The notes: generated by a model from the sequence alone, not told the origin. A stretch of 64,000 nucleotides of DNA from JAGXOF01 sp046545575 (GCA_046545575.1 JBKGZM010000003.1:1-64000); one strand, 5' to 3'; shown: positions 17,808 to 27,602, counted from the first letter of the stretch. Program-made: numbers and translations.

Positions 17808-18824
17808 CTAGATGCCCTTCTGAGCCATATATGCAGCCACGTCAGCAGTCCGGCAACTGTAACCCCATTCGTTATCGTACCACGACAGCACCTTTACCAT
17901 ATTTCCTCCGACAATCATTGTGCTTAGACCGTCCACGATGGAACTGGCAGAGTTGCCCTTAAAGTCCATGCTGACCAGAGGCTCCTCACAGAATTCCAGA
18001 ATACCCTTCATCGGACCCTCAGCTGCTGCCTGCAGGGCGTGATTTATCTCCTCGGCGGTGGTAACCTCTCTCTTCAAGTCAGCCACAAAATCGATGATGG
18101 ACACCGTGGGGGTCGGCACTCTGAAGGCTATGCCATTTATCTTTCCTTGCAACTCCGGGATCACCCTGGTGGTTGCCGTTGCTGCCCCCGTGTTGGTAGG
18201 GATTATATTCGACCCCGCTGCTCGCGCACGGCGGAGATCCTTATGGAACATATCCAGTATTCTCTGATCATTTGTGTAAGAATGCACGGTGGACATGAAA
18301 CCTTGCTCTATGCCGAAGTTATCATGGAGAACCTTCACTATCGGGGCGATGCAATTGGTTGTACACGAGGAATTGGAGATAACACGATGTTTTGCAGGGT
18401 CATACTGGTACTCGTTGACCCCCAGGACGAGAATCAAGTCCTCGTTCTTGGCCGGTGCAGAGATAACGACCTTTTTAGCCCCGCCTTCCAGGTGGGCAGC
18501 AGCCTTGGTAGCGTCTGTGAAAAGTCCGGTCGATTCAACAACTATGTCAATGCCAAAATCCTTCCAGGGTATTTTGGCAGGGTCTCGTTCCGATATAACT
18601 TTGACCTCTTTCCCGTCGACGACGATGGCGTCTTCAGTGGCCTCTACTGTGCCCGGATAAGGCCCGTAGGTTGAATCATACCTGAGAAGATGGGCATTGG
18701 TCTCGGTGTCTGTCAGATCGTTGATCGCAGCAACCTCCAGTTCGTCTGCGTGATGCTCATTGATGGCTTTTAAGACCTGTCTGCCGATGCGCCCGAAGCC
18801 ATTGATCCCAATACGTGTTGCCAT
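17808..18824 (-). CDS. gap: Glyceraldehyde-3-phosphate dehydrogenase, type I
   Basis: A 338-residue GAPDH, normal length; it interconverts glyceraldehyde 3-phosphate and 1,3-bisphosphoglycerate with NAD(P) in glycolysis or gluconeogenesis. The Rossmann motif [10 protein letters not shown] is at residues 7-16, AINDLTD with the acidic residue favouring NAD at 33-39, the catalytic SSCTTNC with Cys154, and the C-terminal [17 protein letters not shown] stands six bases before the ATG, and a TATAAT box is at 18858-18863. It is alone on its strand, convergent with rnpB and divergent from mobA. Confidence 0.97.
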   Translation of the reverse strand: MATRIGINGFGRIGRQVLKAINEHHADELEVAAINDLTDTETNAHLLRYDSTYGPYPGTVEATEDAIVVDGKEVKVISERDPAKIPWKDFGIDIVVESTGLFTDATKAAAHLEGGAKKVVISAPAKNEDLILVLGVNEYQYDPAKHRVISNSSCTTNCIAPIVKVLHDNFGIEQGFMSTVHSYTNDQRILDMFHKDLRRARAAGSNIIPTNTGAATATTRVIPELQGKINGIAFRVPTPTVSIIDFVADLKREVTTAEEINHALQAAAEGPMKGILEFCEEPLVSMDFKGNSASSIVDGLSTMIVGGNMVKVLSWYDNEWGYSCRTADVAAYMAQKGI

Positions 18825-18857
18825 AGTAATCCTCCTCGCGTTTATTATGCTTCACTC

Positions 18858-18863
18858 ATTATA
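18858..18863 (-). promoter_or_regulatory. -10 box of gap
   Basis: Consensus TATAAT on the minus strand, giving a leader of roughly 26 bases before the gap ATG. The best upstream hexamer, TTGCAG, is 19 bases away, which is longer than ideal. Confidence 0.45.
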
Positions 18864-18912
18864 GCAGATAAAAGCCAATTATCTGCAATCCGCTGTGCTG
18901 TAGCAATGACGT

Positions 18913-18940
18913 TTGAGTAAGCCTGAATGTTTGATATACT
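18913..18940 (+). promoter_or_regulatory. Promoter of the mobA-moeA-mobB operon
   Basis: TTGAGT (18913-18918) and TATACT (18935-18940) with a 16-base spacer, 32 bases upstream of the mobA ATG. No molybdate-dependent operator or Moco riboswitch is recognisable in the short leader. Confidence 0.55.
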
Positions 18941-18972
18941 AAAGTGGAGACAAGCGTAAGTGTAATTTCCCC

Positions 18973-19578
18973 ATGAGTTCAATTATACTTGCAGGCGGCA
19001 GCGGTTCCCGTATGGGGCAAAATAAGTGTTTGATGGCTCTCAATGGGAAGAGTCTGCTGCAGCGCACGATGGATCGAGTCAATGAACTCGCTGGAGAGAT
19101 CATCCTTGTGGTAGAGCAAGGGAAGTCATTGCTATACCCACAACTTCCCGAAAATGTGAAGGTTGCCGAGGACTTCTCGGGAGGGAAAGGCCCGTTGATG
19201 GGAGTCTATTCCGGGTTAAAGGCGTCGAGTGATAATTGGAGCCTGGTTGTCGGATGTGACATGCCATTCCTTAACGTTAATCTGCTCCGCTACATGGCCG
19301 ATTTTGCTCCTCATTTTGATATCGTTATCCTGAGAATTAATGGTCTTCCGGAGCCGCTTCACGCAATTTACTCCAGCGAATGTGCGAATGTTATTGAGGA
19401 GATAATGGAAGAAGGCAAGTTCAAGGTAAATACAATACTTAAACGAGTCAATGTGAAATATGTTGAGGAAGGGGAAATATCCTTATTCGACCCCGAACAT
19501 TTGAGTCTGTTCAATGTAAATACCCCCTCTGACCTTGAGAAGGCCAAACTAATTCTGAGTCGAGAGGAAGTGCAATGA
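18973..19578 (+). CDS. mobA: Molybdenum cofactor guanylyltransferase (MobA)
   Basis: A 201-residue nucleotidyltransferase that attaches GMP to Mo-molybdopterin to give the MGD cofactor of DMSO-reductase-type enzymes. The N-terminal GTP-binding motif LAGGSGSRMGQNK (residues 6-18) and the metal-binding GCDMPFL (around residue 94) are clear. It heads a three-gene operon and overlaps moeA by four bases. Its presence implies bis-MGD enzymes such as formate dehydrogenase or nitrate reductase elsewhere in the genome. No strong ribosome site is visible. Confidence 0.93.
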   Translation: MSSIILAGGSGSRMGQNKCLMALNGKSLLQRTMDRVNELAGEIILVVEQGKSLLYPQLPENVKVAEDFSGGKGPLMGVYSGLKASSDNWSLVVGCDMPFLNVNLLRYMADFAPHFDIVILRINGLPEPLHAIYSSECANVIEEIMEEGKFKVNTILKRVNVKYVEEGEISLFDPEHLSLFNVNTPSDLEKAKLILSREEVQ

Positions 19579-20825
19579 TCTCTATTGAGGAAGCTCTTGA
19601 GAAGGTCCTGAACAATGTAAGAGTTTTGGAGCGGGAGAGGAAACCCATTCTGGAGACCCTCGGCCAGGTATTGGCTGACACAATTTATTCACACATTGAT
19701 ATACCGTCACTGAACAACTCGGGCATGGATGGCTATGCAGTCCAGTGGGATAGCATCAAAGACGCAGGGAATTCCCAGGTGGTCCTCAAGGTCATCGGTG
19801 AGGTAGCCGCGGGGTATGTGTCTTCCCAAGAGGTGACCCCTGGCACCGCTGTCAGGATCATGACGGGTGCGCCGCTTCTTGAAGGAGCGGATACCGTTGT
19901 TCCATTCGAGAACACTGATGAAGAGACCCGTAAGGGGAAAGGGACGCCGCTTGATGAGATCGGGGTAGTGGAAGCAGTGGAAAGGGGGGCCAACGTCAGA
20001 GAGGCTGGCGAGGACATCACGAAAGGAGCGCTGACCCTGGAGCAGGGCACAGAGATCCGTCCGCAGGAGGTAGGAGTTCTGGCATCATTGGGGTATGCCG
20101 AAATCAATGTAATTCGCCGCCCCGTTGTCGCCATTCTCGCTACCGGTGATGAACTGGTGGACGCCGGGCAGCCATTGCGGCCGGGCAAGATATATAACAG
20201 CAACGCCTACAGTGTCGCTGCCCAGGTTCTCCGATACGGAGGCATACCTCATATTCTGGGGATCGCTACAGACGTGCGAAGTGATGTCTCTGATAAGATA
20301 GCAAAGGCCATGGATTCAGACCTGCTGATTACTACAGGTGGAGTCTCGAAGGGCGATTATGATGTAGTAAAGTACGCGCTGGCTGAGATCGAAGATATAT
20401 CATTTTGGACGGTTCGAATGAAGCCAGGCAAGCCACAAGGTTTTGGGGTGCTACAGAAGGGAGATAAGCGCGTCCCACATCTGGGATTTCCCGGCAATCC
20501 TGTCAGTTCGATGGTAAGCTTTGAGCAGTTTGCAAGGCCGGCAATTCTCAAAATGCTCGGGAAGAAAAAGCTTGTCAAACCGACTATTTCAGCGGTAAGC
20601 GAGAGCCGAATCGAAAACACGGACGGACGCCGTGTTTTCGTGAGAGCTATGGTGAGAAAGGAGAAAGGCCAGTACTATGCTAGCTCAACGGGGCCGCAAG
20701 GGTCCGGTATCTTGACTTCTATGACGAGGTCCAATGGACTTATGATCCTCCCAGAAGATAGGGCATCAATAGAGGTAGGAGATGAAGTTACCGTGCAAAT
20801 GATAGACTGGAAGGAGGAAAGATAG
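19575..20825 (+). CDS. moeA: Molybdopterin molybdotransferase (MoeA)
   Basis: A 416-residue MoeA, which inserts molybdate into adenylated molybdopterin. The order of features is usual: domain III opening with ALAxxILxx-type helices, NNSGMDGYAV (about residue 47), the MoCF domain with ATGDELV, TTGGVSKGDYD and FGFPGNPVS-like LGFPGNPVSS, and the C-terminal MoeA-C beta domain ending in a strand with VGDEVTVQMI. It is coupled to mobA by a four-base overlap, and mobB starts one base after its stop. Confidence 0.95.
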   Translation: MISIEEALEKVLNNVRVLERERKPILETLGQVLADTIYSHIDIPSLNNSGMDGYAVQWDSIKDAGNSQVVLKVIGEVAAGYVSSQEVTPGTAVRIMTGAPLLEGADTVVPFENTDEETRKGKGTPLDEIGVVEAVERGANVREAGEDITKGALTLEQGTEIRPQEVGVLASLGYAEINVIRRPVVAILATGDELVDAGQPLRPGKIYNSNAYSVAAQVLRYGGIPHILGIATDVRSDVSDKIAKAMDSDLLITTGGVSKGDYDVVKYALAEIEDISFWTVRMKPGKPQGFGVLQKGDKRVPHLGFPGNPVSSMVSFEQFARPAILKMLGKKKLVKPTISAVSESRIENTDGRRVFVRAMVRKEKGQYYASSTGPQGSGILTSMTRSNGLMILPEDRASIEVGDEVTVQMIDWKEER

Positions 20826-20826
20826 C

Positions 20827-21474
20827 ATGCCACCTACTGTTTGTATTGTGGGCAAATCGGAGACGGGGAAAACAACCCTTTTAGAAAAGTTGATTCCCGA
20901 ACTCAAAGGCCGTGGTCATCGCATTGCTACTATAAAACACCAGGCTGGAGGTTTCGATCTGGACATACCGGGAAAGGATTCCTGGCGCCACGCTCAAGCG
21001 GGCAGCGAGTGTGTTATCCTGAGTTCCACGGAAAGGGTGGCGGTCATCCAGCAAACCGACCATGAGATGAGTCTGGCCGATCTCGCGCAGTTTATCCCGT
21101 GGGATTGCGACCTCGTTCTCGTGGAAGGATTTAAGAAAGGGAAAGCCAGCAAGATAGAGGTTCACAGAAAGGGGTCTGGGGAGCTTGCCCTTTTCCCCCA
21201 GGAACTTCTGGCGGTGGTTACAGATGAAGAATTAGACCTCGATGAGAGAGCTCCCCAGTACTCCCACGATGACATATCAGGATTGGCTGACCTCATTGAG
21301 GACAAGATCTTATCATCACAAGCGGAGGAGGTCTCTGTCTTTGCAGATGGCAAAGCGATCCCAGTTAAACAATATGTTGCAGACCTCTTCGCCAACATAG
21401 TGTATGATATGGTTTCATCACTGAAGGGGGCAGAGTCGCCCAAGAACATGAGCATTTCTATCAGGAAGCGTTAG
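20827..21474 (+). CDS. mobB: Molybdopterin-guanine dinucleotide biosynthesis adaptor (MobB)
   Basis: A 215-residue P-loop GTPase that assists MobA. Walker A is GKSETGKTT (residues 8-16), followed by IKHQAGGFDLDIPGKDSWRHAQAGS, the MobB signature, and VEGFKKGKASKIEV. A C-terminal extension of about 45 residues (FADGKAIPVKQYVADLF...) goes beyond the E. coli-type protein and resembles a ferredoxin-like or nucleotide-sensor tail; its role is unknown. It is the last gene of the operon; the perfect hairpin 47 bases beyond the stop probably terminates it. Confidence 0.92.
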   Translation: MPPTVCIVGKSETGKTTLLEKLIPELKGRGHRIATIKHQAGGFDLDIPGKDSWRHAQAGSECVILSSTERVAVIQQTDHEMSLADLAQFIPWDCDLVLVEGFKKGKASKIEVHRKGSGELALFPQELLAVVTDEELDLDERAPQYSHDDISGLADLIEDKILSSQAEEVSVFADGKAIPVKQYVADLFANIVYDMVSSLKGAESPKNMSISIRKR

Positions 21475-21478
21475 GTGT

Positions 21479-22129
21479 TTATATACTCGGGGTAAGTTTG
21501 TGAAGGGCAAGGGATAGAACGAAATGCCCCCCAGCTTCAGGCTGGGGGGCATTTCTTATTTGCTCACTCAAATGGCCGAGGGGAAGTAATTCCCTGCCGA
21601 ACGTGGAGTTGATTAATACCGCTGCGGAGCAATACCAGGCAATAAGGGCACACAGGATTCCCTCGTATCCTGCTATCGTCTTGACGGTCGCATTGTATTC
21701 TCCCCAGGCAAGCAGGAAGAACAGAATGGTAAGGGTCACAAACACGGCGCATAGCGCCCGTGAGGTTTTCAGAGATGCAATGGTTGCATAGCCTGTAAAG
21801 ATTCCCCATGCAACCAGGAACAGGGTCATACCTTCGACAGGCACTGCAGGAAGCAGTCCCGCTGTCTCCAGGATTATCATGGTGGCCAAAGCGATCCAGA
21901 ATGCGCCAAAGGACGAGAAGCAGGTAGCTCCGAAGGTGTTTCCGGATTTTACTTCCCACATTCCAGCGCAAAATTGGGCCATTCCCCCATAGAACAATCC
22001 CACCGGCAGTACCATTCCCAGACTCGCTGCATCGACTATCCCGGCATTAACGAAGTTCAGAAGGAAGGTCGTCATCGCGAATCCCCCCAAACCTAAAGCT
22101 GCCGGATTAGCTAGCTTGCTGTCACTCAC
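21479..22129 (-). CDS. satP: Acetate uptake transporter (GPR1/FUN34/YaaH, SatP family)
   Basis: A 216-residue membrane protein with six helices, the family that imports acetate or succinate with protons. The opening NPAALGLGGFAMTTFLLN contains the family motif NPAxLGLxxF; the region GGMAQFCAGMWEVKSGNTFGATCFSSFGAFW is also diagnostic. The start is GTG with AAGGAGA eight bases before it. It follows acs by 42 bases on the same strand, so acetate uptake and activation are probably one operon. The last 25 or so residues read through a perfect hairpin (21521-21555) and have no family counterpart I know, so the natural C-terminus may once have been near residue 190. Confidence 0.92.
   Translation of the reverse strand: MSDSKLANPAALGLGGFAMTTFLLNFVNAGIVDAASLGMVLPVGLFYGGMAQFCAGMWEVKSGNTFGATCFSSFGAFWIALATMIILETAGLLPAVPVEGMTLFLVAWGIFTGYATIASLKTSRALCAVFVTLTILFFLLAWGEYNATVKTIAGYEGILCALIAWYCSAAVLINSTFGRELLPLGHLSEQIRNAPQPEAGGHFVLSLALHKLTPSI
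21521..21555 (+). terminator. Perfect 15-bp hairpin, probable terminator of the mobA-moeA-mobB operon
   Basis: GAAATGCCCCCCAGC and GCTGGGGGGCATTTC pair without a mismatch around a TTCAG loop. On the plus strand it is followed by TTATTTGC and lies 47 bases after the mobB stop, so it fits as a terminator there. It also lies inside the 3' end of the convergent satP coding sequence. Confidence 0.65.
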
Positions 22130-22171
22130 GCGGTTATTCTCCTTTCTCTATCTATCTCGATTTCGGTTTGT

Positions 22172-24145
22172 TTATCCTTGTCTGCCCCTGATCAGGTCAT
22201 CAACTACGGAAGGGTCAGCAAGCGTACTCGTATCACCCACGCCATCGACTTCACCAGCAGCCACCTTGGTCAATATCCTTCTCATGATCTTGCCACTCCT
22301 GGTCTTGGGTAAGCCGTCAGTGAACTGGACACCGTCCGGTGTCGCGATGGGGCCGATCTCGTTACGGACATGGCTCCTGAGTTCCTTCTTGAGATCATCC
22401 GTCTTCTCCACACCGGCCCTCAGTATCACAAAGGCATATATGCCCTGGCCTTTGACCTCGTGCGGCATACCCACAACGGCAGCCTCGGCTACGCTCGGGT
22501 GAGATACCAGCGCGCTCTCAACCTCGGCTGTCCCCATTCGGTGCCCGGATACGTTGATCACGTCGTCTATCCGGCCCATGAGCCAGTAGTAGCCATCCTC
22601 GTCTATCCTGGCTCCGTCACCGCATGTGTATACTCCCTCGAACTTCCTGAAATATGTTTCCTTGAACCGCTCAGGATCGCCATAGACCCCTCGCATAAGT
22701 CCAGGCCAGGGCCTTGTGATGACCAGCCAGCCGCCTTCGTTGACATCTGCCTTGCTGCCGTCTTCCCTCAGAATCTCCGGAACAACGCCGGGGAGTGGGA
22801 ACGTGGCAGAGCCAGGTTTGAGCGGTGTGGCCCCAGGAATCGGGCTGATCAGGTGACCACCGGTCTCGGTCTGCCACCAGCAGTCGGTTATGTAGCACCG
22901 CTCTTGTCCTACTACTGTGTAGTACCACATCCACGCCTCCGGGTTTATAGGTTCGCCCACGGAACCCAGAACGCGCAGACTGCTCAGATCGTGCTTGGTT
23001 ACCCATTCATCCCCCTCTCTCATGAGGGAGCGAAGGACTGTCGGAGCGGTATAGAACGTGTTCACGCCATACCTCTCCACGATCTGCCAGAACCTGTCCG
23101 GTTTGGGATAGGTCGGGACTCCTTCAAATATCAGGCTGGTAGCGCCAAGGGATAGAGGCCCGTACAGGCAGTAGGTATGCCCTGTAACCCATCCGATATC
23201 CGCTGTACACCAGTATGTTTCCTCATCGGGCTTGAAGTCGAAACTCCATTTCATTGTCTGGCCAGCAAAGAGCAGATAGCCAGCCTGTGTATGCAGTACC
23301 CCTTTAGGCTTGCCAGTGGTTCCACTAGTGTAAAGTATAAATAGCGGGTCCTCGGAATCCATTACTTCAGGCTCACAGGTTGCCTTGATGTCCTCGGCAG
23401 CCATCTCATCATTCCAGAAGCGATCACGGCCTTCCTTCATGGGAACCTCGATATCGGCCCTCTTGACCACGATGGAGTGCTTCACCTCAGGACAGCTTTC
23501 CAGAGCCTCGTCTGCATTGTCCTTACTTCTGATGACTTTACCGCTGCGGTAGTAGCCATCCGCACAGATCAGGAGCTTAGCGCCGCAGTCCAGTATCCTG
23601 TCCCTTAAAGCATCGGCACTGAAACCACCGAATACGACGCTGTGAATAGCACCGATTCTGGCGCAGGCCAGCATAGCAATTGGCAATTCAGGGATCATGG
23701 GCAAGTAGATGGATACTCTATCCCCCTTTTGAATGCCGTGTTTCTTCAACACATTGGCGAATTTGCATACCTCGTGATAGAGCTCTTGATAGGTAATGAT
23801 CCTGCTGTCGCCGGGGTCTCCTTCCCAGATAAATGCAGCCTTGTTCTTTCTCCAGGTGCTGGTATGTCTATCCACGCAGTTGTAAGCGACATTGAGTTTG
23901 CCCCCTACAAACCACTCATGCTTGCCTTCTTTGAAGTCCTCAACGAGCACCTTGTCCCACTTCTTGTACCAGTCCAGCTGTTCTGCTAATTCTCCCCAGA
24001 AGCCTTCAGGGTCATCGATGGATCTCTGGTAGGTTTCCCTGTACTCATCCATGCTCTTGATGTAAGCCTGCTGCCTTTGTTCCTCAGTAGGGTAGAAAAC
24101 TCGCGTTTCCGTCATTACCGAGTTTATGCCTTTTTCGTCTGCCAT
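22172..24145 (-). CDS. acs: Acetyl-CoA synthetase (AMP-forming)
   Basis: A 657-residue acetate-CoA ligase that makes acetyl-CoA from acetate, ATP and CoA through acetyl-AMP. Visible are the N-terminal ACS domain, the P-loop-like [11 protein letters not shown], the acetate pocket region with WWQTETGG, and the C-terminal hinge and [11 protein letters not shown] motif in which Lys619 is the residue whose acetylation inactivates Acs in other bacteria. I prefer the ATG at 24145 (AAGGAGG ten bases upstream) to a TTG two codons earlier. satP follows 42 bases downstream. The CNB-fold protein and GNAT fusion upstream are candidate controllers. Confidence 0.97.
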   Translation of the reverse strand: MADEKGINSVMTETRVFYPTEEQRQQAYIKSMDEYRETYQRSIDDPEGFWGELAEQLDWYKKWDKVLVEDFKEGKHEWFVGGKLNVAYNCVDRHTSTWRKNKAAFIWEGDPGDSRIITYQELYHEVCKFANVLKKHGIQKGDRVSIYLPMIPELPIAMLACARIGAIHSVVFGGFSADALRDRILDCGAKLLICADGYYRSGKVIRSKDNADEALESCPEVKHSIVVKRADIEVPMKEGRDRFWNDEMAAEDIKATCEPEVMDSEDPLFILYTSGTTGKPKGVLHTQAGYLLFAGQTMKWSFDFKPDEETYWCTADIGWVTGHTYCLYGPLSLGATSLIFEGVPTYPKPDRFWQIVERYGVNTFYTAPTVLRSLMREGDEWVTKHDLSSLRVLGSVGEPINPEAWMWYYTVVGQERCYITDCWWQTETGGHLISPIPGATPLKPGSATFPLPGVVPEILREDGSKADVNEGGWLVITRPWPGLMRGVYGDPERFKETYFRKFEGVYTCGDGARIDEDGYYWLMGRIDDVINVSGHRMGTAEVESALVSHPSVAEAAVVGMPHEVKGQGIYAFVILRAGVEKTDDLKKELRSHVRNEIGPIATPDGVQFTDGLPKTRSGKIMRRILTKVAAGEVDGVGDTSTLADPSVVDDLIRGRQG

Positions 24146-24319
24146 TGCCAAAAATCCTCCTTAGTCAAAAACTTTCAATATCTGCTCATGCGCCTGTGCG
24201 GCGCACACGCGTATCCTATCTCTTTCAAGCATTGGAATCTATCAAACCACACACCACATCCATCCATCCAGGCAAGGCCTTGCCGTTTATTGTGCGATTA
24301 GTAGATGCTCTATTGAGGG

Positions 24320-24775
24320 TTAATCCTGAGCAGTAACGCCGAGCAATTGCACGTAAGATTGCCGCAATCTCGTTGCTACCACCCGTGCGACTGCCTTAGC
24401 TACTTTAAACCCTATTTCCGGTCTTTCAGCGAACAAATCATCGAGTTTCTGCCCTTCAAAGGCCAGAACCTTTGTTGTCTCTATAGCCTTGACGCTGGCT
24501 GTACATGTATGGGGCTCTATGATGGCTGACCAGCCGAATGTCTCAAAATTGGAAACTGCCTGGACCTGGCGCTGTGCCATTGGTCCTACCTCTAAGATGA
24601 TCCCAACCAGCCCCTCTTCTATCACATAAACGCGATCCTCTATCCTGCTTTGCTTGCAAATAAGGTCACCAGGCTCGAAGACTTCAGAAGTGCACAGATC
24701 CTGGATGACAGCCAGTTGGTCATCATCGAGGTCACGAAACAACTCAGACCTTTTCAGGAGCTCAATTTTTTCCAT
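24320..24775 (-). CDS. Cyclic-nucleotide-binding-fold protein without DNA-binding domain
   Basis: A 151-residue protein consisting of one CNB/Crp-type beta-roll (about 10-110) and C-terminal helices; there is no helix-turn-helix. The phosphate-binding cassette is degenerate: the usual FGE...RxA reads FGWSAIIEPHTCTAS (residues 80-94), with Trp82 for the ribose-contacting glutamate and Cys91 for the phosphate-contacting arginine, so classical cAMP binding is doubtful. Cysteines at 28, 40 and 91 might serve redox sensing, which is speculation. It has its own strong promoter and GGAGG six bases before the ATG. It lies between acs and the CoA-transferase/GNAT gene on the same strand. Confidence 0.82.
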   Translation of the reverse strand: MEKIELLKRSELFRDLDDDQLAVIQDLCTSEVFEPGDLICKQSRIEDRVYVIEEGLVGIILEVGPMAQRQVQAVSNFETFGWSAIIEPHTCTASVKAIETTKVLAFEGQKLDDLFAERPEIGFKVAKAVARVVATRLRQSYVQLLGVTAQD

Positions 24776-24829
24776 TCATACCCTCCCCTTTTGTGTTTGA
24801 TAGACTGTTTATATAGCTGCACTGTAGCT

Positions 24830-24858
24830 ATTATAACGCACCTGTCGGCATCATGCAA
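24830..24858 (-). promoter_or_regulatory. Promoter of the CNB-fold gene
   Basis: TTGCAT (24853-24858) and consensus TATAAT (24830-24835) with a 17-base spacer on the minus strand, about 55 bases before the start codon at 24775. It could also drive acs and satP by read-through. Confidence 0.75.
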
Positions 24859-24887
24859 CGTCTGTTCGCTGGCAAATAATCCTACCA

Positions 24888-26783
24888 CTACGTAAAAGCC
24901 ATCCTTAGCTGATATGTCCCGCTTTCGTATCGCTCTTCGATTTTGAACCCCGCTTTTCTGAACAGTTGAAGCATTGCTTCATTCCCCCATAGCACCTCAG
25001 CGGTAAAACCAAGAAGTCCCTGATTCTTTGCCAGGTAAGTTAGATACGAGAGCAATGCAGTCCCTATTCCTCGATCTTGGTACTCATCCCTCACAGCGAA
25101 AACAACTTCAGCGGTATAACCGTTCCTATCTATGTAATACCTTCCCACCCCTAAAACCTCTTCTCTTTCACTCCACGAAGGCACTGCAACGATGGCCATT
25201 TCCGTGGTATAGTCGACAATTACGAACTCCTGCAGCCACTCATGCTGCATATCCTTTCGCACCGACATGAATTTCTTGTACACGCTATCATCTGAAAGGG
25301 AATAGAAGAAGTCCCGAAGTAAAGGCTCATCGCTTATTTTAATGGGCCTGAGAAATACCTCCATTCCGCTTTTTGTTGACCTGTAGGTCTCCAAATCCTC
25401 CGGATATTCCCCTCCCTTTCCTTCTATGAGTTTCTGATCGTCATATATGAGCTTGAGTTCCTTTGCCTTCTGTAGCAGCCAGGACCTGAACTTTGGATGT
25501 GCAACCGCTATGAGTTCCATAGCCCTTTCTCTGATATTCTTCCCATGTAAATACGCTATCCCGTATTCCGTGACAACGTAGTGAATATCGCCCCTGGTCA
25601 GAGTCACCCCTGCTCCTTCTTTCAGAAATGGGACTATTCTGGAGACTTCACCGTCTTGAGCAGTCGCTTGCAGAGCCAATATGGTCTTACCGCCCGGTGC
25701 AAGTACAGCGCCCCTCATGAAGTCAGCCTGCCCCCCAATGCCGCTGTAAAACGTCTTCCCGATTGATTCTGCGGTGGCCTGCCCGCTTAAGTCTATCTCC
25801 AGTGCGCTGTTAATCGCAACCATGTTCTCGTGCTGAGCTATTACCAGAGGATTGTTCGTGTAGTCGATAGTCCGGAATTCGATGCCCGGGTTGTCGTGAA
25901 TATATTCATATGCCTCCTGCTTACCCATGCAGAATGTCGCCACGGTCTTTCCGCGATCAAGGGATTTCCTTGTGTTATCGACCACACCCCTTTTCATAAG
26001 TTCCACCAGGCCATCGCTTAGAAGTTCGGTATGAACCCCCAGGTGTTGCTTATAAATAAGGCTGGACAGAATCGCGTTTGGTATGCTTCCATACCCTACC
26101 TGAATCGTATCCCCATCCCGGATCAGGCGTGCCACATGCATGCCAATACGTTGCACAATCTCATCGGGAGCCTTGGCTTCATATTCCAATAACGGGGCAT
26201 CATGTGCGACGATGAAGTCTACACTGTCTATATGTATGAAGCCATCGCCGTGGACACGAGGCATATTTTGATTGATTTGAGCTATGACCAAGGAAGCGCT
26301 CTCCACCGCCGCTTTTGTGAGGTCCACACTCACTCCCAGACTCATAAAACCGTGCCTGTCAGGAGGTGAGGTTTGGATAAGCGCCACGTCAATCGGCACT
26401 ACCCCCCGATAGAACAAGCCCGGAACGTGTGAGAGAAAGATCGGTGTATAGTCTGCAATTCCCTCGTTGACTGCGTTTCTGGTACTGCTCCCGAGAAAGA
26501 AGGAATTATGGCGGAAACTATATTTGTATTTGTCATCGGCGTAGGGAGCGATCCCAAACGTCCAGACATGTATAAGTTCTGCGTCGAAAGAAGCTTTGCT
26601 TGATTCCACATAATTTATCAACGCCTGAACCAGATATTCAGGTTCACCACATGCTGATCCTATGACGATTCTGTCACCTCTGCGAATGTGGCTGAATATC
26701 TGTCTCTCTGAGGCAAATTTCTCGGGGTATTGTTCTTTCAGCTTGTCCAGCGCGTTATCTGTCTGTGACGACTCTATTTCCAT
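24888..26783 (-). CDS. Acetyl-CoA hydrolase/transferase fused to a protein-acetyltransferase-like GNAT domain
   Basis: A 631-residue two-domain protein. Residues 1 to about 440 are a family I acetyl-CoA hydrolase/CoA-transferase of the 4-hydroxybutyrate/succinyl CoA-transferase type, with GYGSIPNAI, GIGGQADFMRGA and TEYGIAYLHGKNIRERA. Residues 474-631 are a GNAT domain beginning FLRPIKISDEPLLRDFF and holding the acetyl-CoA loop QDRGIGTA (569-576). This GNAT type matches the C-terminal domain of Pat/YfiQ lysine acetyltransferases, where it is fused to an ADP-forming acyl-CoA synthetase-like domain. It lies 29 bases after a response regulator on the same strand. CoA transfer and protein acetylation are both inferred from family. 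Confidence 0.93.
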   Translation of the reverse strand: MEIESSQTDNALDKLKEQYPEKFASERQIFSHIRRGDRIVIGSACGEPEYLVQALINYVESSKASFDAELIHVWTFGIAPYADDKYKYSFRHNSFFLGSSTRNAVNEGIADYTPIFLSHVPGLFYRGVVPIDVALIQTSPPDRHGFMSLGVSVDLTKAAVESASLVIAQINQNMPRVHGDGFIHIDSVDFIVAHDAPLLEYEAKAPDEIVQRIGMHVARLIRDGDTIQVGYGSIPNAILSSLIYKQHLGVHTELLSDGLVELMKRGVVDNTRKSLDRGKTVATFCMGKQEAYEYIHDNPGIEFRTIDYTNNPLVIAQHENMVAINSALEIDLSGQATAESIGKTFYSGIGGQADFMRGAVLAPGGKTILALQATAQDGEVSRIVPFLKEGAGVTLTRGDIHYVVTEYGIAYLHGKNIRERAMELIAVAHPKFRSWLLQKAKELKLIYDDQKLIEGKGGEYPEDLETYRSTKSGMEVFLRPIKISDEPLLRDFFYSLSDDSVYKKFMSVRKDMQHEWLQEFVIVDYTTEMAIVAVPSWSEREEVLGVGRYYIDRNGYTAEVVFAVRDEYQDRGIGTALLSYLTYLAKNQGLLGFTAEVLWGNEAMLQLFRKAGFKIEERYESGTYQLRMAFT

Positions 26784-26812
26784 TCTTCTCTTGATTCATT
26801 GGGATAACCCGA

Positions 26813-27526
26813 TTAATGCTTTTCAAACTCTTTAAAGCGATACCCAATCCCTCGCTCACCTAAGATGTACCGGGGATGCTTGGGATCTTCCTCGATCTTC
26901 TGGCGGAGATAGGTTATGTAAAGCCACAGGTAGTGGTCTTCATCTCTGTACTCATATCCCCATACCCTTCTTAATAGAGTCTCGTGAGGCAAAACGCTGC
27001 CGGCATTGCTGACCAGGTGATACAGAAGACGGTACTCAGTAGGCCTTAGTTTGATTTCTTTTCCTCTGATCATCACCTTGCGTCTGTTGAAATCAATGGA
27101 CAGGTCATCATCCACCTGAATCTCGGTCTTGGGAGCTGCAGTAGGCGTCTCAGCTCGCCGAAGCAATGCTTTCACGCGGGATACGAGTTCCCTGGGACTA
27201 AAAGGCTTAGTCACGTAATCGTCAGCTCCGAGATCAAGCCCCCTTATTTTATCGGTCTCCTCACCTCTCACCGTGAGCATAATGACCGGCACAGTCGATA
27301 TTTCACGGATTCTTCTCAGGGTCTCAAATCCGTCCATCTCCGGCATCATGACATCCAGGATAACAAGGTCCGGTAATTCTTTGGAGATTTTCTTTAGAGC
27401 CTCATAGCCACTGGATGCACTGGTGACCTGACAGCCTTCCAGTTCCAAATTCATGCTCACTGCCTCTATAATTCGAGGCTCATCGTCCACGACCATTACT
27501 GTTCTCTTCCGTTGGGATTCTACCAT
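26813..27526 (-). CDS. OmpR/PhoB-family response regulator
   Basis: A 237-residue two-domain regulator. The receiver domain has the acidic pair D14-D15, phospho-acceptor D58 (VILDVMM) and K107 (VTKPFSP); the C-terminal winged-helix DNA-binding domain includes [15 protein letters not shown] and [15 protein letters not shown] followed by RGIGYRF. The frame is open up to 27622, but the ATG at 27526 has GGGAG seven bases before it and begins the receiver fold directly. The cognate kinase gene ends 76 bases upstream. The next gene, 29 bases downstream, is the CoA-transferase/GNAT fusion, a likely target or at least an operon partner. Confidence 0.94.
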   Translation of the reverse strand: MVESQRKRTVMVVDDEPRIIEAVSMNLELEGCQVTSASSGYEALKKISKELPDLVILDVMMPEMDGFETLRRIREISTVPVIMLTVRGEETDKIRGLDLGADDYVTKPFSPRELVSRVKALLRRAETPTAAPKTEIQVDDDLSIDFNRRKVMIRGKEIKLRPTEYRLLYHLVSNAGSVLPHETLLRRVWGYEYRDEDHYLWLYITYLRQKIEEDPKHPRYILGERGIGYRFKEFEKH

Positions 27527-27602
27527 TTCAAATCTCCCTGAACATGTAACTGCCTCATCAGGCGGTTCTTCTGTTCCTGAGTCATGATTTTGTCTTCCAT
27601 GA

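Noticed and set aside
18039..18674. A 211-codon plus-strand frame
   Set aside because: It is antisense to gap, which is intact with its catalytic SCTTNC.
22370..23155. A 261-codon plus-strand frame
   Set aside because: It lies antisense within acs and has no motif or ribosome site. The acs product is complete and conserved.
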